The notes under the pieces are model-generated. The model worked only from the letters and a program-made list of their open reading frames with translations. It was not told where the DNA came from and did no database searches. From positions 1-33,356 of the forward strand of contig JAUIGH010000006.1 of assembly GCA_030429935.1 (NCBI GenBank): a DNA stretch of 33,356 nt, written 5' to 3'. Positions 14,501 through 21,483 of this stretch are shown in pieces. Position numbers and translations under genes: made by a program. The stretch comes from a bacterium. GTDB lineage: Bacteria; Patescibacteriota; Saccharimonadia; Saccharimonadales; Saccharimonadaceae. Positions within the stretch are counted from its first letter, which is position 1. Every line of letters begins with the position of its first letter.

Positions 14501-15502
14501 CTAGTTACCAGCAGTTTCGAGGCGGATGCCTGGGCCCATTGTGGTAGCGACAGTTGAGCTGAGGATGTAGTTGCCTTTGAGGCTCGATGGTTTTTGGCTA
14601 GCCAGGCTGTTGAAGAACGCTTCGGCGTTTTCGCGCAGTTTGTCAGCACCGAACGAAACTTTGCCGATCGACAGGTGAACGATTGCTTGTTTGTCGACGC
14701 GGTATTCGACTTTGCCGGCTTTAGCTTCGGTGACGGCTTTGGCGACGTCAGCAGATACTGTGCCAGACTTTGGGTTTGGCATCAGGCCACGTGGGCCAAG
14801 TGTGCGGGCGTATTTGCCGAGTCGTGGCATGAACTGCGGAGTCGCGACCAGGACGTCGAAGTTAATTTCTTCTTTGTCGAGGCTCTTCAAGAAGTCGTCA
14901 TCACCGACGATGTCAGCGCCAGCTTTTTTGGCGGCGGCGTGCTGGTCTTCCGGGGCAAATACGGCGACACGCACGTCTTTGCCGGTACCGTGCGGCAAGG
15001 CAACAGTGGCGCGGATGTTTTGGTCGGCTTGCCGTGGATCGACGCCCAGGCGAACGTGCAGTTCTACCGAAGCGTCAAACTTGACCGTGCTGGTCTCGGC
15101 CGCCAGTTTGACAGCTTCAGCTAGTGGATACTGCTTGCCGGCTTCCAGTTTCTCGGCCGATGCACGGTAGTTCTTACCACGACGCTCCAGTCGTGAGCGA
15201 ACCTTTGGTGCGGGACCTTTTTTCTTGACTTCTTCGTCGTCGCCCTGCGCGCTGGTGTTGCCAGCTTCTTTGCGGGCTTCTTTTTCAGCAGCTGCTTCGG
15301 CTTCGTCGAGAGATTTTTGTGAGCGTTTACCCGCCTTTGCGACGTCTGCTTCGCGACTGGCGATCACGTCGGCGTCTTCGGCTTTTTTATCAGCCTTGGC
15401 GTCTTTGATAGCATCGTTGATCTCTGCAACGGTGTTTTTTGTTGTGACGTCGAGGTCTAAGCTTTTTGCTTCCTCGAGTAATTCAGCCTTTGTTTTGGCC
15501 AT
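14501..15502 (-). CDS. rplA: 50S ribosomal protein L1 with N-terminal extension
   Basis: L1 forms the mobile stalk at the ribosomal E site. 333 aa from the ATG at 15502 (MAKTKAELLEEAKSLDLD), which has Shine-Dalgarno AAAGGA; the track's upstream start has no support. The L1 core begins near residue 105 (GKQYPLAEAVKLAAET) and keeps RLGVDPRQADQNIRATVALPHGTG and TLGPRGLMPNPKSGTV. The first ~100 residues are extra: a SAP/Rho-N-like helix pair (residues 1-32) and then a highly charged Lys/Glu/Ala region. Typical L1 is about 230 aa. Extra charged tails on ribosomal proteins are reported for reduced CPR genomes; the role here is unknown. Confidence 0.95.
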   Translation of the reverse strand: MAKTKAELLEEAKSLDLDVTTKNTVAEINDAIKDAKADKKAEDADVIASREADVAKAGKRSQKSLDEAEAAAEKEARKEAGNTSAQGDDEEVKKKGPAPKVRSRLERRGKNYRASAEKLEAGKQYPLAEAVKLAAETSTVKFDASVELHVRLGVDPRQADQNIRATVALPHGTGKDVRVAVFAPEDQHAAAKKAGADIVGDDDFLKSLDKEEINFDVLVATPQFMPRLGKYARTLGPRGLMPNPKSGTVSADVAKAVTEAKAGKVEYRVDKQAIVHLSIGKVSFGADKLRENAEAFFNSLASQKPSSLKGNYILSSTVATTMGPGIRLETAGN

Positions 15503-15531
15503 GATAGTAAAATCCTTTCTGTGGTACGAAC

Positions 15532-15554
15532 GGCGGAGCAAAAGCTCGAGCGCC
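15532..15554 (-). promoter_or_regulatory. Hairpin in rplA leader, possible L1 operator
   Basis: In the rplA leader GGCG pairs with CGCC and, after a CUC bulge, GAGC pairs with GCUC closed by a UUUU loop. A stem with an asymmetric bulge a few tens of bases before the rplA ATG is the general shape of L1 autoregulation sites, but the match to the rRNA site is not checked. Confidence 0.35.
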
Positions 15555-15613
15555 TCCCAACATTGATATGTAACTGAGCAATCATAGCAAATCTGACCCT
15601 GGCTGTCCAGTTC

Positions 15614-15814
15614 TCAGACCCAGCGCCAGCCACGACCGTGACGCTTGATCCAGTAATACCGGCCGCCACGTTTGAAACCGTAGCATGCGCCGTTTGTGGC
15701 TGACTGTAATCGATAACTGCGTCCGCCGCAGTCGATGCGCGTCGGTACAGTCCGCCCGCGCGTATCGAACCGCACAGCTGTGACGTGTATGGGCATAGTA
15801 AATAATCGCTGCAT
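15614..15814 (-). CDS. Small Gly/Arg/aromatic-rich protein
   Basis: 66 aa from the ATG at 15814, chosen for the strong Shine-Dalgarno GGAGGT 6 nt upstream; the track's longer start lacks one. The pattern PTRIDCGGRSYRLQS…YGFKRGGRYYWIKRHGRGWRWV is a compact beta-type domain rich in G, R, Y and W, reminiscent of DUF6504-like small proteins, without a known function. Two cysteines. It has its own promoter (15910-15940) and lies upstream of rplA, 111 nt from it, so it may be co-transcribed with L1. Confidence 0.7.
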   Translation of the reverse strand: MQRLFTMPIHVTAVRFDTRGRTVPTRIDCGGRSYRLQSATNGACYGFKRGGRYYWIKRHGRGWRWV

Positions 15815-15909
15815 AATAGCACCTCCGTTATGTTTATATGGTGAGATGCTACAAAGTGACAATGACTTGAAGTAGCGCGCTGAGCCGTAGCTCATGTGGT
15901 GTTATGCTT

Positions 15910-15940
15910 AGTATAGCGCGGTGATTTGGTGGCGTGTCAA
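15910..15940 (-). promoter_or_regulatory. Promoter of the 66-aa gene (and perhaps rplA)
   Basis: Minus-strand TTGACA (15935-15940), 19 nt, TATACT (15910-15915). The boxes are excellent but the spacer is 2 nt longer than ideal. It lies just after a terminator, so it restarts transcription toward rplA. Confidence 0.6.
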
Positions 15941-15942
15941 TA

Positions 15943-15972
15943 TAAAAACTGCCGCATGTAATCGTAGCGGCA
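15943..15972 (-). terminator. Rho-independent terminator after the rplK unit
   Basis: On the minus strand TGCCGC (15967-15972) pairs with GCGGCA (15950-15955) around an 11-nt loop, followed by GTTTTTATA. It separates rplK and its small partner from the 66-aa gene and rplA. Confidence 0.8.
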
Positions 15973-15993
15973 GTATACTATCTCAGGCCATGA

Positions 15994-16230
15994 TCAGTCG
16001 AAATTTGTCGGCTGATCATTTACGATGTCTAGCCAGTCAGCGGAAATAGTCGCGAGCCAGCCGAGCTCCTGAGCCGTAAGTTTGCTGAGATCAACTCTAT
16101 ATAGATCTGCCGTCTCTATCTCGCGAAGCTGCCTAGCTTGGTGTGGTGGCAGATGTTGCTCGGCAGGCAACGGCAGCCCTTGCCCCAACCTGCTAACGTA
16201 CTTTTTCGGGGTGGACAGCGAACCAGCCAC
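15994..16230 (-). CDS. Small uncharacterised protein after L11
   Basis: 78 aa from a GTG start, with AAAGGA 9-10 nt upstream overlapping the end of rplK, and only 4 nt after the rplK stop, so translation is coupled to L11. The N-terminus is Pro/Gln-rich (GQGLPLPAEQHLPPHQARQLREIE), then LTAQELGWLATISADWLDI. No family recognised and no membrane segment. Followed by a terminator. Confidence 0.6.
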   Translation of the reverse strand: MAGSLSTPKKYVSRLGQGLPLPAEQHLPPHQARQLREIETADLYRVDLSKLTAQELGWLATISADWLDIVNDQPTNFD

Positions 16231-16234
16231 AGAC

Positions 16235-16660
16235 CTAGTCCTTTACTTCGACACCCATACTGCGTGCAGTACCGGCGATGACTTTGACGGCGCCGTCGAG
16301 ATCGATGGCGTTGAGTTGCTCCATTTTCTCGTTGGCGATTTCTTCGAGTTGTGCTCGAGTGATCGTGCCAACTTTCTCTGAGTGCGGTTTGCCGCTTCCC
16401 TTTTTGATGCCGATTTTTTCACGGATCATGTCGTCGACTGGTTGGCCGAGTGATTTCCAGGTGAAGCTGCGGTCTTCGTAGACTTTGATATGGACGATAA
16501 CGTCTTTGCCCATCATGTCTTTTGTGCCTTCGTTAAATGGATTGATAAAATCCATCATGTTCAGACCCCACTGACCAAGTGTCGAACCGACCGGAGGACC
16601 GGCAGTCGCGCGACCAGCTGGGATACGGAGTTTCAAGTTACCGATAACTTGCTTTGCCAT
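16235..16660 (-). CDS. rplK: 50S ribosomal protein L11
   Basis: 141 aa, normal length. Binds the GTPase-associated centre of 23S rRNA. N-terminal domain with the proline pair in IPAGRATAGPPVGSTLGQWGLN, C-terminal RNA-binding domain with GTITRAQLEEIANEK and the ending IAGTARSMGVEV. A 110-nt hairpin-rich leader precedes it. Unlike most bacteria, L1 is not directly downstream; two small genes, a terminator and a promoter lie between. Confidence 0.97.
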   Translation of the reverse strand: MAKQVIGNLKLRIPAGRATAGPPVGSTLGQWGLNMMDFINPFNEGTKDMMGKDVIVHIKVYEDRSFTWKSLGQPVDDMIREKIGIKKGSGKPHSEKVGTITRAQLEEIANEKMEQLNAIDLDGAVKVIAGTARSMGVEVKD

Positions 16661-16670
16661 AATAAATTGT

Positions 16671-16766
16671 GCCCAAGGGCTTATGAGACAAACCTGCGGT
16701 TTTTCTCATCGCGCCGTGCGCCGAAATAAATTCGGACGCGCGGGCTGCTCTTTTCCCTCAAGCAGC
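16671..16766 (-). promoter_or_regulatory. Structured 5' leader of rplK with four consecutive hairpins
   Basis: In transcript order: GCTGCT/AGCAGC (16744-16766), CGCGC…GCGCG enclosing CCGAA/TTCGG (16710-16742), ATGAGA…TCTCAT enclosing AAACC/GGTTT (16683-16709), and GCCC-AA-GGGC (16671-16680), the last 10 nt before the rplK ATG. Four stems in under 100 nt, the last close to the ribosome binding site, suggest feedback control of L11 by a ribosomal protein. No U-tract follows them. Confidence 0.55.
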
Positions 16767-16831
16767 TCCTTTCGTAGTTTAAAGTGATTACTGCTAAATT
16801 GTTGAAGCGATTTGCAGTGCGTAACGTTGCT

Positions 16832-16860
16832 ATACTATCAAAAAAAGTTCTCGATGTATA
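16832..16860 (-). promoter_or_regulatory. Possible promoter of rplK
   Basis: Minus-strand TATACA (16855-16860), 17 nt, TAGTAT (16832-16837) preceded by TGA as an extended -10. Each box matches four of six bases; the transcript would begin before the hairpin-rich leader. Confidence 0.35.
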
Positions 16861-16881
16861 GAGTGCTCAATTACACGTTGG

Positions 16882-17163
16882 TTAATTATCCCAGAGTTGG
16901 GTGGTGTCAAAAACTTGTACGTTATCTTCGGTCGCGAATAGTCCTCCTGCTTTGAGAGCACATATGCCTTTAGCCTGAGTATATGGATACACCTCTGGCT
17001 GCATGTCTACATCTAAATCTACTTTTATTGTAGAAGTACAGCCTTCGACAGCACACTCTACTGTTCTAGTGTTCGTGCTACATCCTGCTTGCAATCGGTC
17101 AATCTCAGGTATGCCGACACGATAAAAACAGTCCATGTTTCCGTATGGTGGTAAATCTGCCAT
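16882..17163 (-). CDS. Small cysteine-bearing protein
   Basis: 93 aa with Shine-Dalgarno GGAG before the ATG. Cysteines occur in MDCFYRV, AGCSTNT, VECAVEGC and GICALKAG; the CxxxxC pair with flanking strands (STIKVDLDVDM) could bind zinc or form disulfides. No family recognised, no signal peptide. Lies between nusG and rplK on the same strand, 72 nt after nusG. Confidence 0.6.
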   Translation of the reverse strand: MADLPPYGNMDCFYRVGIPEIDRLQAGCSTNTRTVECAVEGCTSTIKVDLDVDMQPEVYPYTQAKGICALKAGGLFATEDNVQVFDTTQLWDN

Positions 17164-17235
17164 AATAATCTCCTAGTTAATAGTCGCTAATGATGGAATC
17201 TTACTCTTACCAAGCGAAGAACGCAAACATAAACG

Positions 17236-17784
17236 CTATACTTTTGTTACCTGTAACGCGTCCAGCTCCACTGGCGTGTCGCGGCCGAACATGCTGACCA
17301 TGACTTTGAGCTTGCCTTTGGCTGTGTCGATTTCAGATACAGAACCGTCGAAGCCTTTGAACGGCCCGTCGGTGATGTTGACGACTTCGCCTTCTTTGAA
17401 ATTGATCTGGTGTTTTGGATCTTCGACGCCCATGCGTTTTTTGATCTTTTTGATTTCGTTTTCAGAGACGGGTGTCGGCGTCGTATCCGCACCAACGAAT
17501 CCAGTGACCCCCGGCGTGTTGCGGACGATGTACCACGTCTCGTCAGTCAGCTTCATCTCGACGAGCGCGTAGCCCTGGAAGATTTTTTCTTCGACGACTT
17601 TGCGTTTGCCGTTTTTGATTTGGATTTGCTTTTCTTTTGGCACCATGACGTCAAAGATCTTGTCGGCCATGTCGACAGTCTGGATTCGCTGACGGATGCT
17701 GTCGGCGACCTTTTCTTCGTAGCCAGCGTACGTATGTATGGCGTACCAGGCACGCGTCTCGTCATATCGGTTGGTTTTTGGCAT
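17236..17784 (-). CDS. nusG: Transcription termination/antitermination factor NusG
   Basis: 182 aa. N-terminal NGN domain (RAWYAIHTYAGYEEKVADSIRQR, FQGYALVEMKLTDETWYIVRNTPGVTGFVG) binds RNA polymerase; C-terminal KOW domain (FKEGEVVNITDGPFKGFDGSVSEID) binds Rho or S10. Good Shine-Dalgarno (AGAAGGA). It follows secE by 15 nt, the standard secE-nusG pair. Confidence 0.98.
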   Translation of the reverse strand: MPKTNRYDETRAWYAIHTYAGYEEKVADSIRQRIQTVDMADKIFDVMVPKEKQIQIKNGKRKVVEEKIFQGYALVEMKLTDETWYIVRNTPGVTGFVGADTTPTPVSENEIKKIKKRMGVEDPKHQINFKEGEVVNITDGPFKGFDGSVSEIDTAKGKLKVMVSMFGRDTPVELDALQVTKV

Positions 17785-17799
17785 AGTTTCCTTCTCCTC

Positions 17800-18270
17800 T
17801 TATCCTATAATCCATTCAAACATCGTGCCAAAGGCGCTGTCGAGCAACAAAATCAAGATGACGAAAAAGGCACAAAACAGCAGTAGCGCGCCAGTCATCT
17901 TCCAGGTGTTGGCGCGGTCAGGCCAGCGGACTTGACGCAGCTCGTACCAAGCACCGCGGAAATACGCGACCAGGCTGGCGAGCGGGTTGCCGATGCGTTT
18001 TCGCTGTTTCTCGGCTTTTTGGGCGTTGACTTCCGCTTCGGTCGGCGCGTCTTTTGATTTGCGCAGGCCCCGAGCTGTTCGGGCGGCGGCTTTTTCTTCG
18101 CTCGTCGCTTTATGAACGACAGTTGGCTTAGTGGCAGATTTGAGCGGTTTGCTCGATACTTTCGGCGCTTTGCTGTCGCTCGCCGAGATACGAGTCACGT
18201 TGGATGTTGATTTGCTGGCAGCCAACGCGCGCTTGGCGGTTGCTGCTTTCTTTGGTTTTTTATTGGCCAC
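17800..18270 (-). CDS. secE: Preprotein translocase subunit SecE with basic N-terminal extension
   Basis: 156 aa from the GTG at 18270 (V-ANKKPKKAATAK), preceded by GGGAG; the track's TTG start is 6 codons upstream. The C-terminal ~60 residues are classic SecE: LVAYFRGAWYELRQVRWPD amphipathic helix, then one membrane helix (MTGALLLFCAFFVILILLL). The first ~95 residues are Lys/Ala/Ser-rich and positively charged, absent from single-TM SecE of most bacteria. It could touch the ribosome or nucleic acid; that is inference. Driven by a TTGACA/TATTTA promoter with a palindromic spacer. Confidence 0.9.
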   Translation of the reverse strand: MANKKPKKAATAKRALAASKSTSNVTRISASDSKAPKVSSKPLKSATKPTVVHKATSEEKAAARTARGLRKSKDAPTEAEVNAQKAEKQRKRIGNPLASLVAYFRGAWYELRQVRWPDRANTWKMTGALLLFCAFFVILILLLDSAFGTMFEWIIG

Positions 18271-18290
18271 GATGATTGATGCTCCCAATT

Positions 18291-18320
18291 TAAATAGTCT
18301 GCTTGGATGCAGACTGTCAA
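18291..18320 (-). promoter_or_regulatory. secE-nusG promoter with inverted repeat in the spacer
   Basis: Minus-strand TTGACA (18315-18320), 18 nt, TATTTA (18291-18296). The spacer is filled by AGTCTGC-6 nt-GCAGACT (18296-18315), a perfect 7-bp inverted repeat placed where a repressor would block polymerase. Confidence 0.55.
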
Positions 18321-18349
18321 GAATACTGTAGCGCTCCCAGCGGATTTCG

Positions 18350-20002
18350 TCAAGATTTTGCGGCTGTTTTCTTGACGAGTGGTAGTGTGATGCTGAATGT
18401 CGAGCCGTGATTGAGTCGAGATTTCATGTCGATCTCGGTATTCAGCTTGCGAGCGAGTTTGGCGGCGACATATAGCCCGAGTCCGGTGCCGCTATTTTCG
18501 CGGGTGCGGTAATCTTCGGCGCGGTAAAATTTGTCAAAGATACGCCGCTGGTCTGCTCGACTGATACCGATGCCACTGTCACAAACCGCGAACGTCACCT
18601 GACCGTCGCGCGAGCGTTTGACGTCGAGTTTGATCGAGCCCTCTTGGGTGTATTTAATGGCATTTGTGACAAAGTTTTGCAGCAATTCTTTGAGATACAG
18701 CCGACTAGCGCGGACAGTGCCAACTTTGCTCGGTAGATGCAAGTCAAAGCGCAGATTTTTGGCCGCAGCCTCTGACTCGTACTCGTGGTACAACGCTTCG
18801 ATCATCTCGTTAACATCTATCAGTTCGGCTTCGTCGGCTACTCCGCGTTCGGCGCGCGATAACGTGCTGAGATCATTGACCATCCGCGCTAGGAAAACAA
18901 TTTGTTCGTGAGCGGTGTCGATGGCTGATTTGATCTTTTCCTGGGCGATGCCATCACGACCCAGCATGACCTGGGCGTTGCTGACGGTGCCTTCGGCGAT
19001 GGTGATCGGCGTGCGCAGTTCGTGGCTGACCACACTGATAAATTCATCGCGCTCTTCCTCGAGTGATTTGGCGGTGGTGATGTCGCGCAGGATAACAATA
19101 AAGCCTGAGGCATCGTGATGCGGCTCATGCTCAAAACTACTACGGATTGGTGAATACGACACTTCCAGGCGGGTCGGCTCGTCGGATATCAAGGTCGTCA
19201 AGTCATCACGCGTCACCGCTGACGTCGCATCTACAAACGCGTCACTGAGTGCGACGGTGTTGGCGTCGTTGTCGCGCAGCTGCAGGACATCGTCGATGTG
19301 CTTGCGCTCTAGACTGGTGTTAGTGTCGAGCAGGTTCAGCACGGCGGCGTTGTACAGCAATATGGTGCCATTTTGGTCGGTGCTGATGACGGCGTCGGTC
19401 AAGTTGTTGATCAGAGTCGTGGTGCGGTCGCGCTGCAGTTGCGCCTGAGAGTGCGAATTATCGAGATCACGCTGATCTCGCAATGTTTGCAAAATCGTCA
19501 ACGCAGTGATGCCGCCAATAAACAAAGTGGACAATCCGGCAAAATACAGCACGAATAACTGCTCAATTTCTAGTGGCTGAACCGTAGCTACATAGGCGTA
19601 GACGGCGGCTAGGCCTGTCGCTGAATACACATAGCCGCGCAGACCAAAGTACATCGCTGTAGCCACCATCAGTAGCGCCCACATGTAGAGCAGCGGCCCT
19701 GTCGTGCCAGCGATCGCTACCAGATACCACGCGCTGATGATATGAAATACGATCAGCCGTAAAGCGAGCCTGGATGCATGTGTCGTGCTGTTGGCGTACT
19801 GCCACCATGCGAATAGCAACCATGCGGCGCCAACGATGTAGATCAGCGTTGCGTCGGGTAGCCGAGTGGCATGCGGCACCACACCAACCATCGCCAATAC
19901 ACTATAAATGACAAAAAATAATACATAGGCAATTGCACCCGCGTTGACAATTGTGTCATTGCTGTCAGATATGTGTCCGCGTGTGCTGCCTACCCATTTC
20001 AT
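18350..20002 (-). CDS. Membrane PAS-domain sensor histidine kinase
   Basis: 550 aa from the ATG at 20002 (MKWVGSTRGHISDS), 10 nt after a TATACT box; the track's start adds 41 residues with no support. Six or so N-terminal membrane helices (to about residue 180), then a PAS domain (NLTDAVISTDQNGTILLYNAA; IVILRDITTAKSLEEERDEF). HisKA follows with the phosphoacceptor His in SVVSHELRTPI (about residue 327), and HATPase_c with the N box LLQNFVTNAIKYT, DSGIGI, FDKFYRAED and GTGLGLYVA. Autophosphorylating membrane sensor; no response regulator gene is adjacent, the nearest being at 26321. Stimulus unknown. Confidence 0.93.
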   Translation of the reverse strand: MKWVGSTRGHISDSNDTIVNAGAIAYVLFFVIYSVLAMVGVVPHATRLPDATLIYIVGAAWLLFAWWQYANSTTHASRLALRLIVFHIISAWYLVAIAGTTGPLLYMWALLMVATAMYFGLRGYVYSATGLAAVYAYVATVQPLEIEQLFVLYFAGLSTLFIGGITALTILQTLRDQRDLDNSHSQAQLQRDRTTTLINNLTDAVISTDQNGTILLYNAAVLNLLDTNTSLERKHIDDVLQLRDNDANTVALSDAFVDATSAVTRDDLTTLISDEPTRLEVSYSPIRSSFEHEPHHDASGFIVILRDITTAKSLEEERDEFISVVSHELRTPITIAEGTVSNAQVMLGRDGIAQEKIKSAIDTAHEQIVFLARMVNDLSTLSRAERGVADEAELIDVNEMIEALYHEYESEAAAKNLRFDLHLPSKVGTVRASRLYLKELLQNFVTNAIKYTQEGSIKLDVKRSRDGQVTFAVCDSGIGISRADQRRIFDKFYRAEDYRTRENSGTGLGLYVAAKLARKLNTEIDMKSRLNHGSTFSITLPLVKKTAAKS

Positions 20003-20036
20003 CGTTAGGGCTAGTATAGCGTATATGCTTTTGATA

Positions 20037-20747
20037 TCACAACGCCGGCGATTCGGCTTTGATGGCACGACGGTGCTGTTTGTAGTCGGGATCGGCTGCT
20101 TCAACCAATCGCCAAAATGCCGCACTGTGGTTCATCTCGCGGGTATGACACAGCTCGTGGATGAGTACGTAATCGATCAACTCGAGCGGTAATTTCATTA
20201 AAGCGATGTTCAGGCTAATTACACCGGCCGAGGTACAGCTGCCCCAGCGCGTACCGGTGTGCGGATAGCGGACGTTACTGTACTGGTAGCCGTATCGAGC
20301 GGCGAGGTGACGTAGTCGTCTAGATAAATACGTTTTGGCTTCTTTTTTGAGAGCCGAGATGACGGCGGATTGAATCAATCGCTGAATTTCGGTGGAATCC
20401 GCGTCGCTGCGCTCGGGTATCTGGACGGTGATGATGCGATCATGCGTTGCGGCATGTGGCTGGTCGATGTTTGCTGGGACGACACGCAGACGATGACTTT
20501 TGCCAATGAGTTGGCCGTCGGTGTAGCGCACTGACTGGCTGTACTCATCGATCAAGCGCTTGATGTCGCGTCGTGACCGCGCTGTAGCTTGTTTTATCAG
20601 ATACAGAGGCGTACGTGGCGCCGTGGTCGCCAGCAACTGACCTTTTGGCGAAACACGAAAGCGAATCCCGCGGGCATTGTGGTGGCGACGAATCTGGACG
20701 GTGCCAAGTACAGCATCCTCAAATTCGGTGGTTTTGGCTCTGGTCAT
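20037..20747 (-). CDS. YgjP-type metallopeptidase (DUF45)
   Basis: 236 aa. C-terminal zinc site HELCHTREMNHSAAFW (HExxH plus a third His), preceded by the family's RWGSCTSAGVISLNIALMKLPLELIDYVLIHE. The N-terminal half is the usual beta-rich YgjP region. Presumed intracellular zinc peptidase of unknown substrate. Start overlaps the stop of the upstream P-loop gene by 4 nt (ATGA), so the two are translationally coupled. Confidence 0.9.
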   Translation of the reverse strand: MTRAKTTEFEDAVLGTVQIRRHHNARGIRFRVSPKGQLLATTAPRTPLYLIKQATARSRRDIKRLIDEYSQSVRYTDGQLIGKSHRLRVVPANIDQPHAATHDRIITVQIPERSDADSTEIQRLIQSAVISALKKEAKTYLSRRLRHLAARYGYQYSNVRYPHTGTRWGSCTSAGVISLNIALMKLPLELIDYVLIHELCHTREMNHSAAFWRLVEAADPDYKQHRRAIKAESPAL

Positions 20748-21331
20748 TGGACGATGACAGGTCGACGCGATGAACCGCCAGTGGCTCTGGGCGAGTCGTT
20801 GCTACTGGCGTCAGGACGATCGGTGCGTTGCTCGGTCAGTTTGCGCAAGACGGTCTTTGCCTGGGTGGCATAGGTGTGCATGCCGCTGATGACGACGTGC
20901 TTTTCAGGCTCGGCCGGCGGCGTAAAGCGACGAGTTTCGCGGTCAAATTCTTCGTCGCTCATCGGTGTCGGATTTGACCGAGTGCGCTTGGTGGCACGGG
21001 CATGAGTGATATTCGGATCGGTTTGCACCCAGATGAACAGAGGTTCGTAGCCGTGCTGCCTGGCCAGTTTGGCGATCTGTGTGCGCTCGGCTTTGGTGCC
21101 CGTCATACCTTCGTAGACGATGGTCTGCTTGGTTTTGTGGATCTGATCCAGCATATCGTAGGCTAACCCCAGAGCACTAGTAGCGTCGCCGGTGGCCAGA
21201 TGAAACTGCTTGGCGTCGAGGTACGGTGCATGAAACGTCTCGGCGAATCTGGTAGCAAAGGTCGTCTTACCGCTGCTCGGCCCTCCGATCATCACCAACA
21301 AATGGGGTTTGGCCAGGTGTAGTGCTTTCAT
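20744..21331 (-). CDS. P-loop AAA/kinase-like protein (polynucleotide kinase or zeta-toxin-like)
   Basis: 195 aa with Walker A GGPSSGKTTFATRFAE, then LFIWVQTDP (Walker B-like strand) and an Arg-rich LID (HARATKRTRSNPTPMSDEEFDRE). This is the layout of small P-loop kinases such as polynucleotide 5'-kinase, gluconate-kinase or zeta-toxin types. The substrate cannot be told. No antitoxin-like partner is adjacent; it is coupled to the YgjP peptidase. TATACT lies 8 nt upstream of the ATG, so the message may be leaderless. The C-terminal ~30 residues are Ser/Arg-rich and probably disordered. Confidence 0.75.
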   Translation of the reverse strand: MKALHLAKPHLLVMIGGPSSGKTTFATRFAETFHAPYLDAKQFHLATGDATSALGLAYDMLDQIHKTKQTIVYEGMTGTKAERTQIAKLARQHGYEPLFIWVQTDPNITHARATKRTRSNPTPMSDEEFDRETRRFTPPAEPEKHVVISGMHTYATQAKTVLRKLTEQRTDRPDASSNDSPRATGGSSRRPVIVQ

Positions 21332-21402
21332 TGCTGTCTAGTATAGCAAATAGTTGACCAAAAAAGCATCTTTCCCAGTCAAGCAATATCAGTATGTAGT
21401 AC

Positions 21403-21431
21403 TTGACAAAAGTAAACTGTAATGATACAAT
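21403..21431 (+). promoter_or_regulatory. Strong sigma70-type promoter of the LPQTG surface protein
   Basis: TTGACA (21403-21408), 17 nt, TACAAT (21426-21431). About 45 nt of leader follows, ending in Shine-Dalgarno GAAGGAG 4 nt before the ATG at 21484. One of the best promoters in the window. Confidence 0.85.
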
Positions 21432-21483
21432 TCTGACCATAATCTCAATAATCTCGTCAGTGGAGTGACGAAGAAGGAGTTAC

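Noticed and set aside
14501-15541. L1 starting at 15541
   Set aside because: The ATG at 15502 has a good Shine-Dalgarno and a sensible N-terminus; the 13 upstream residues lie in the leader hairpin.
18350-20125. Histidine kinase starting at 20125
   Set aside because: The upstream part overlaps the metallopeptidase gene; the ATG at 20002 follows a TATACT box.
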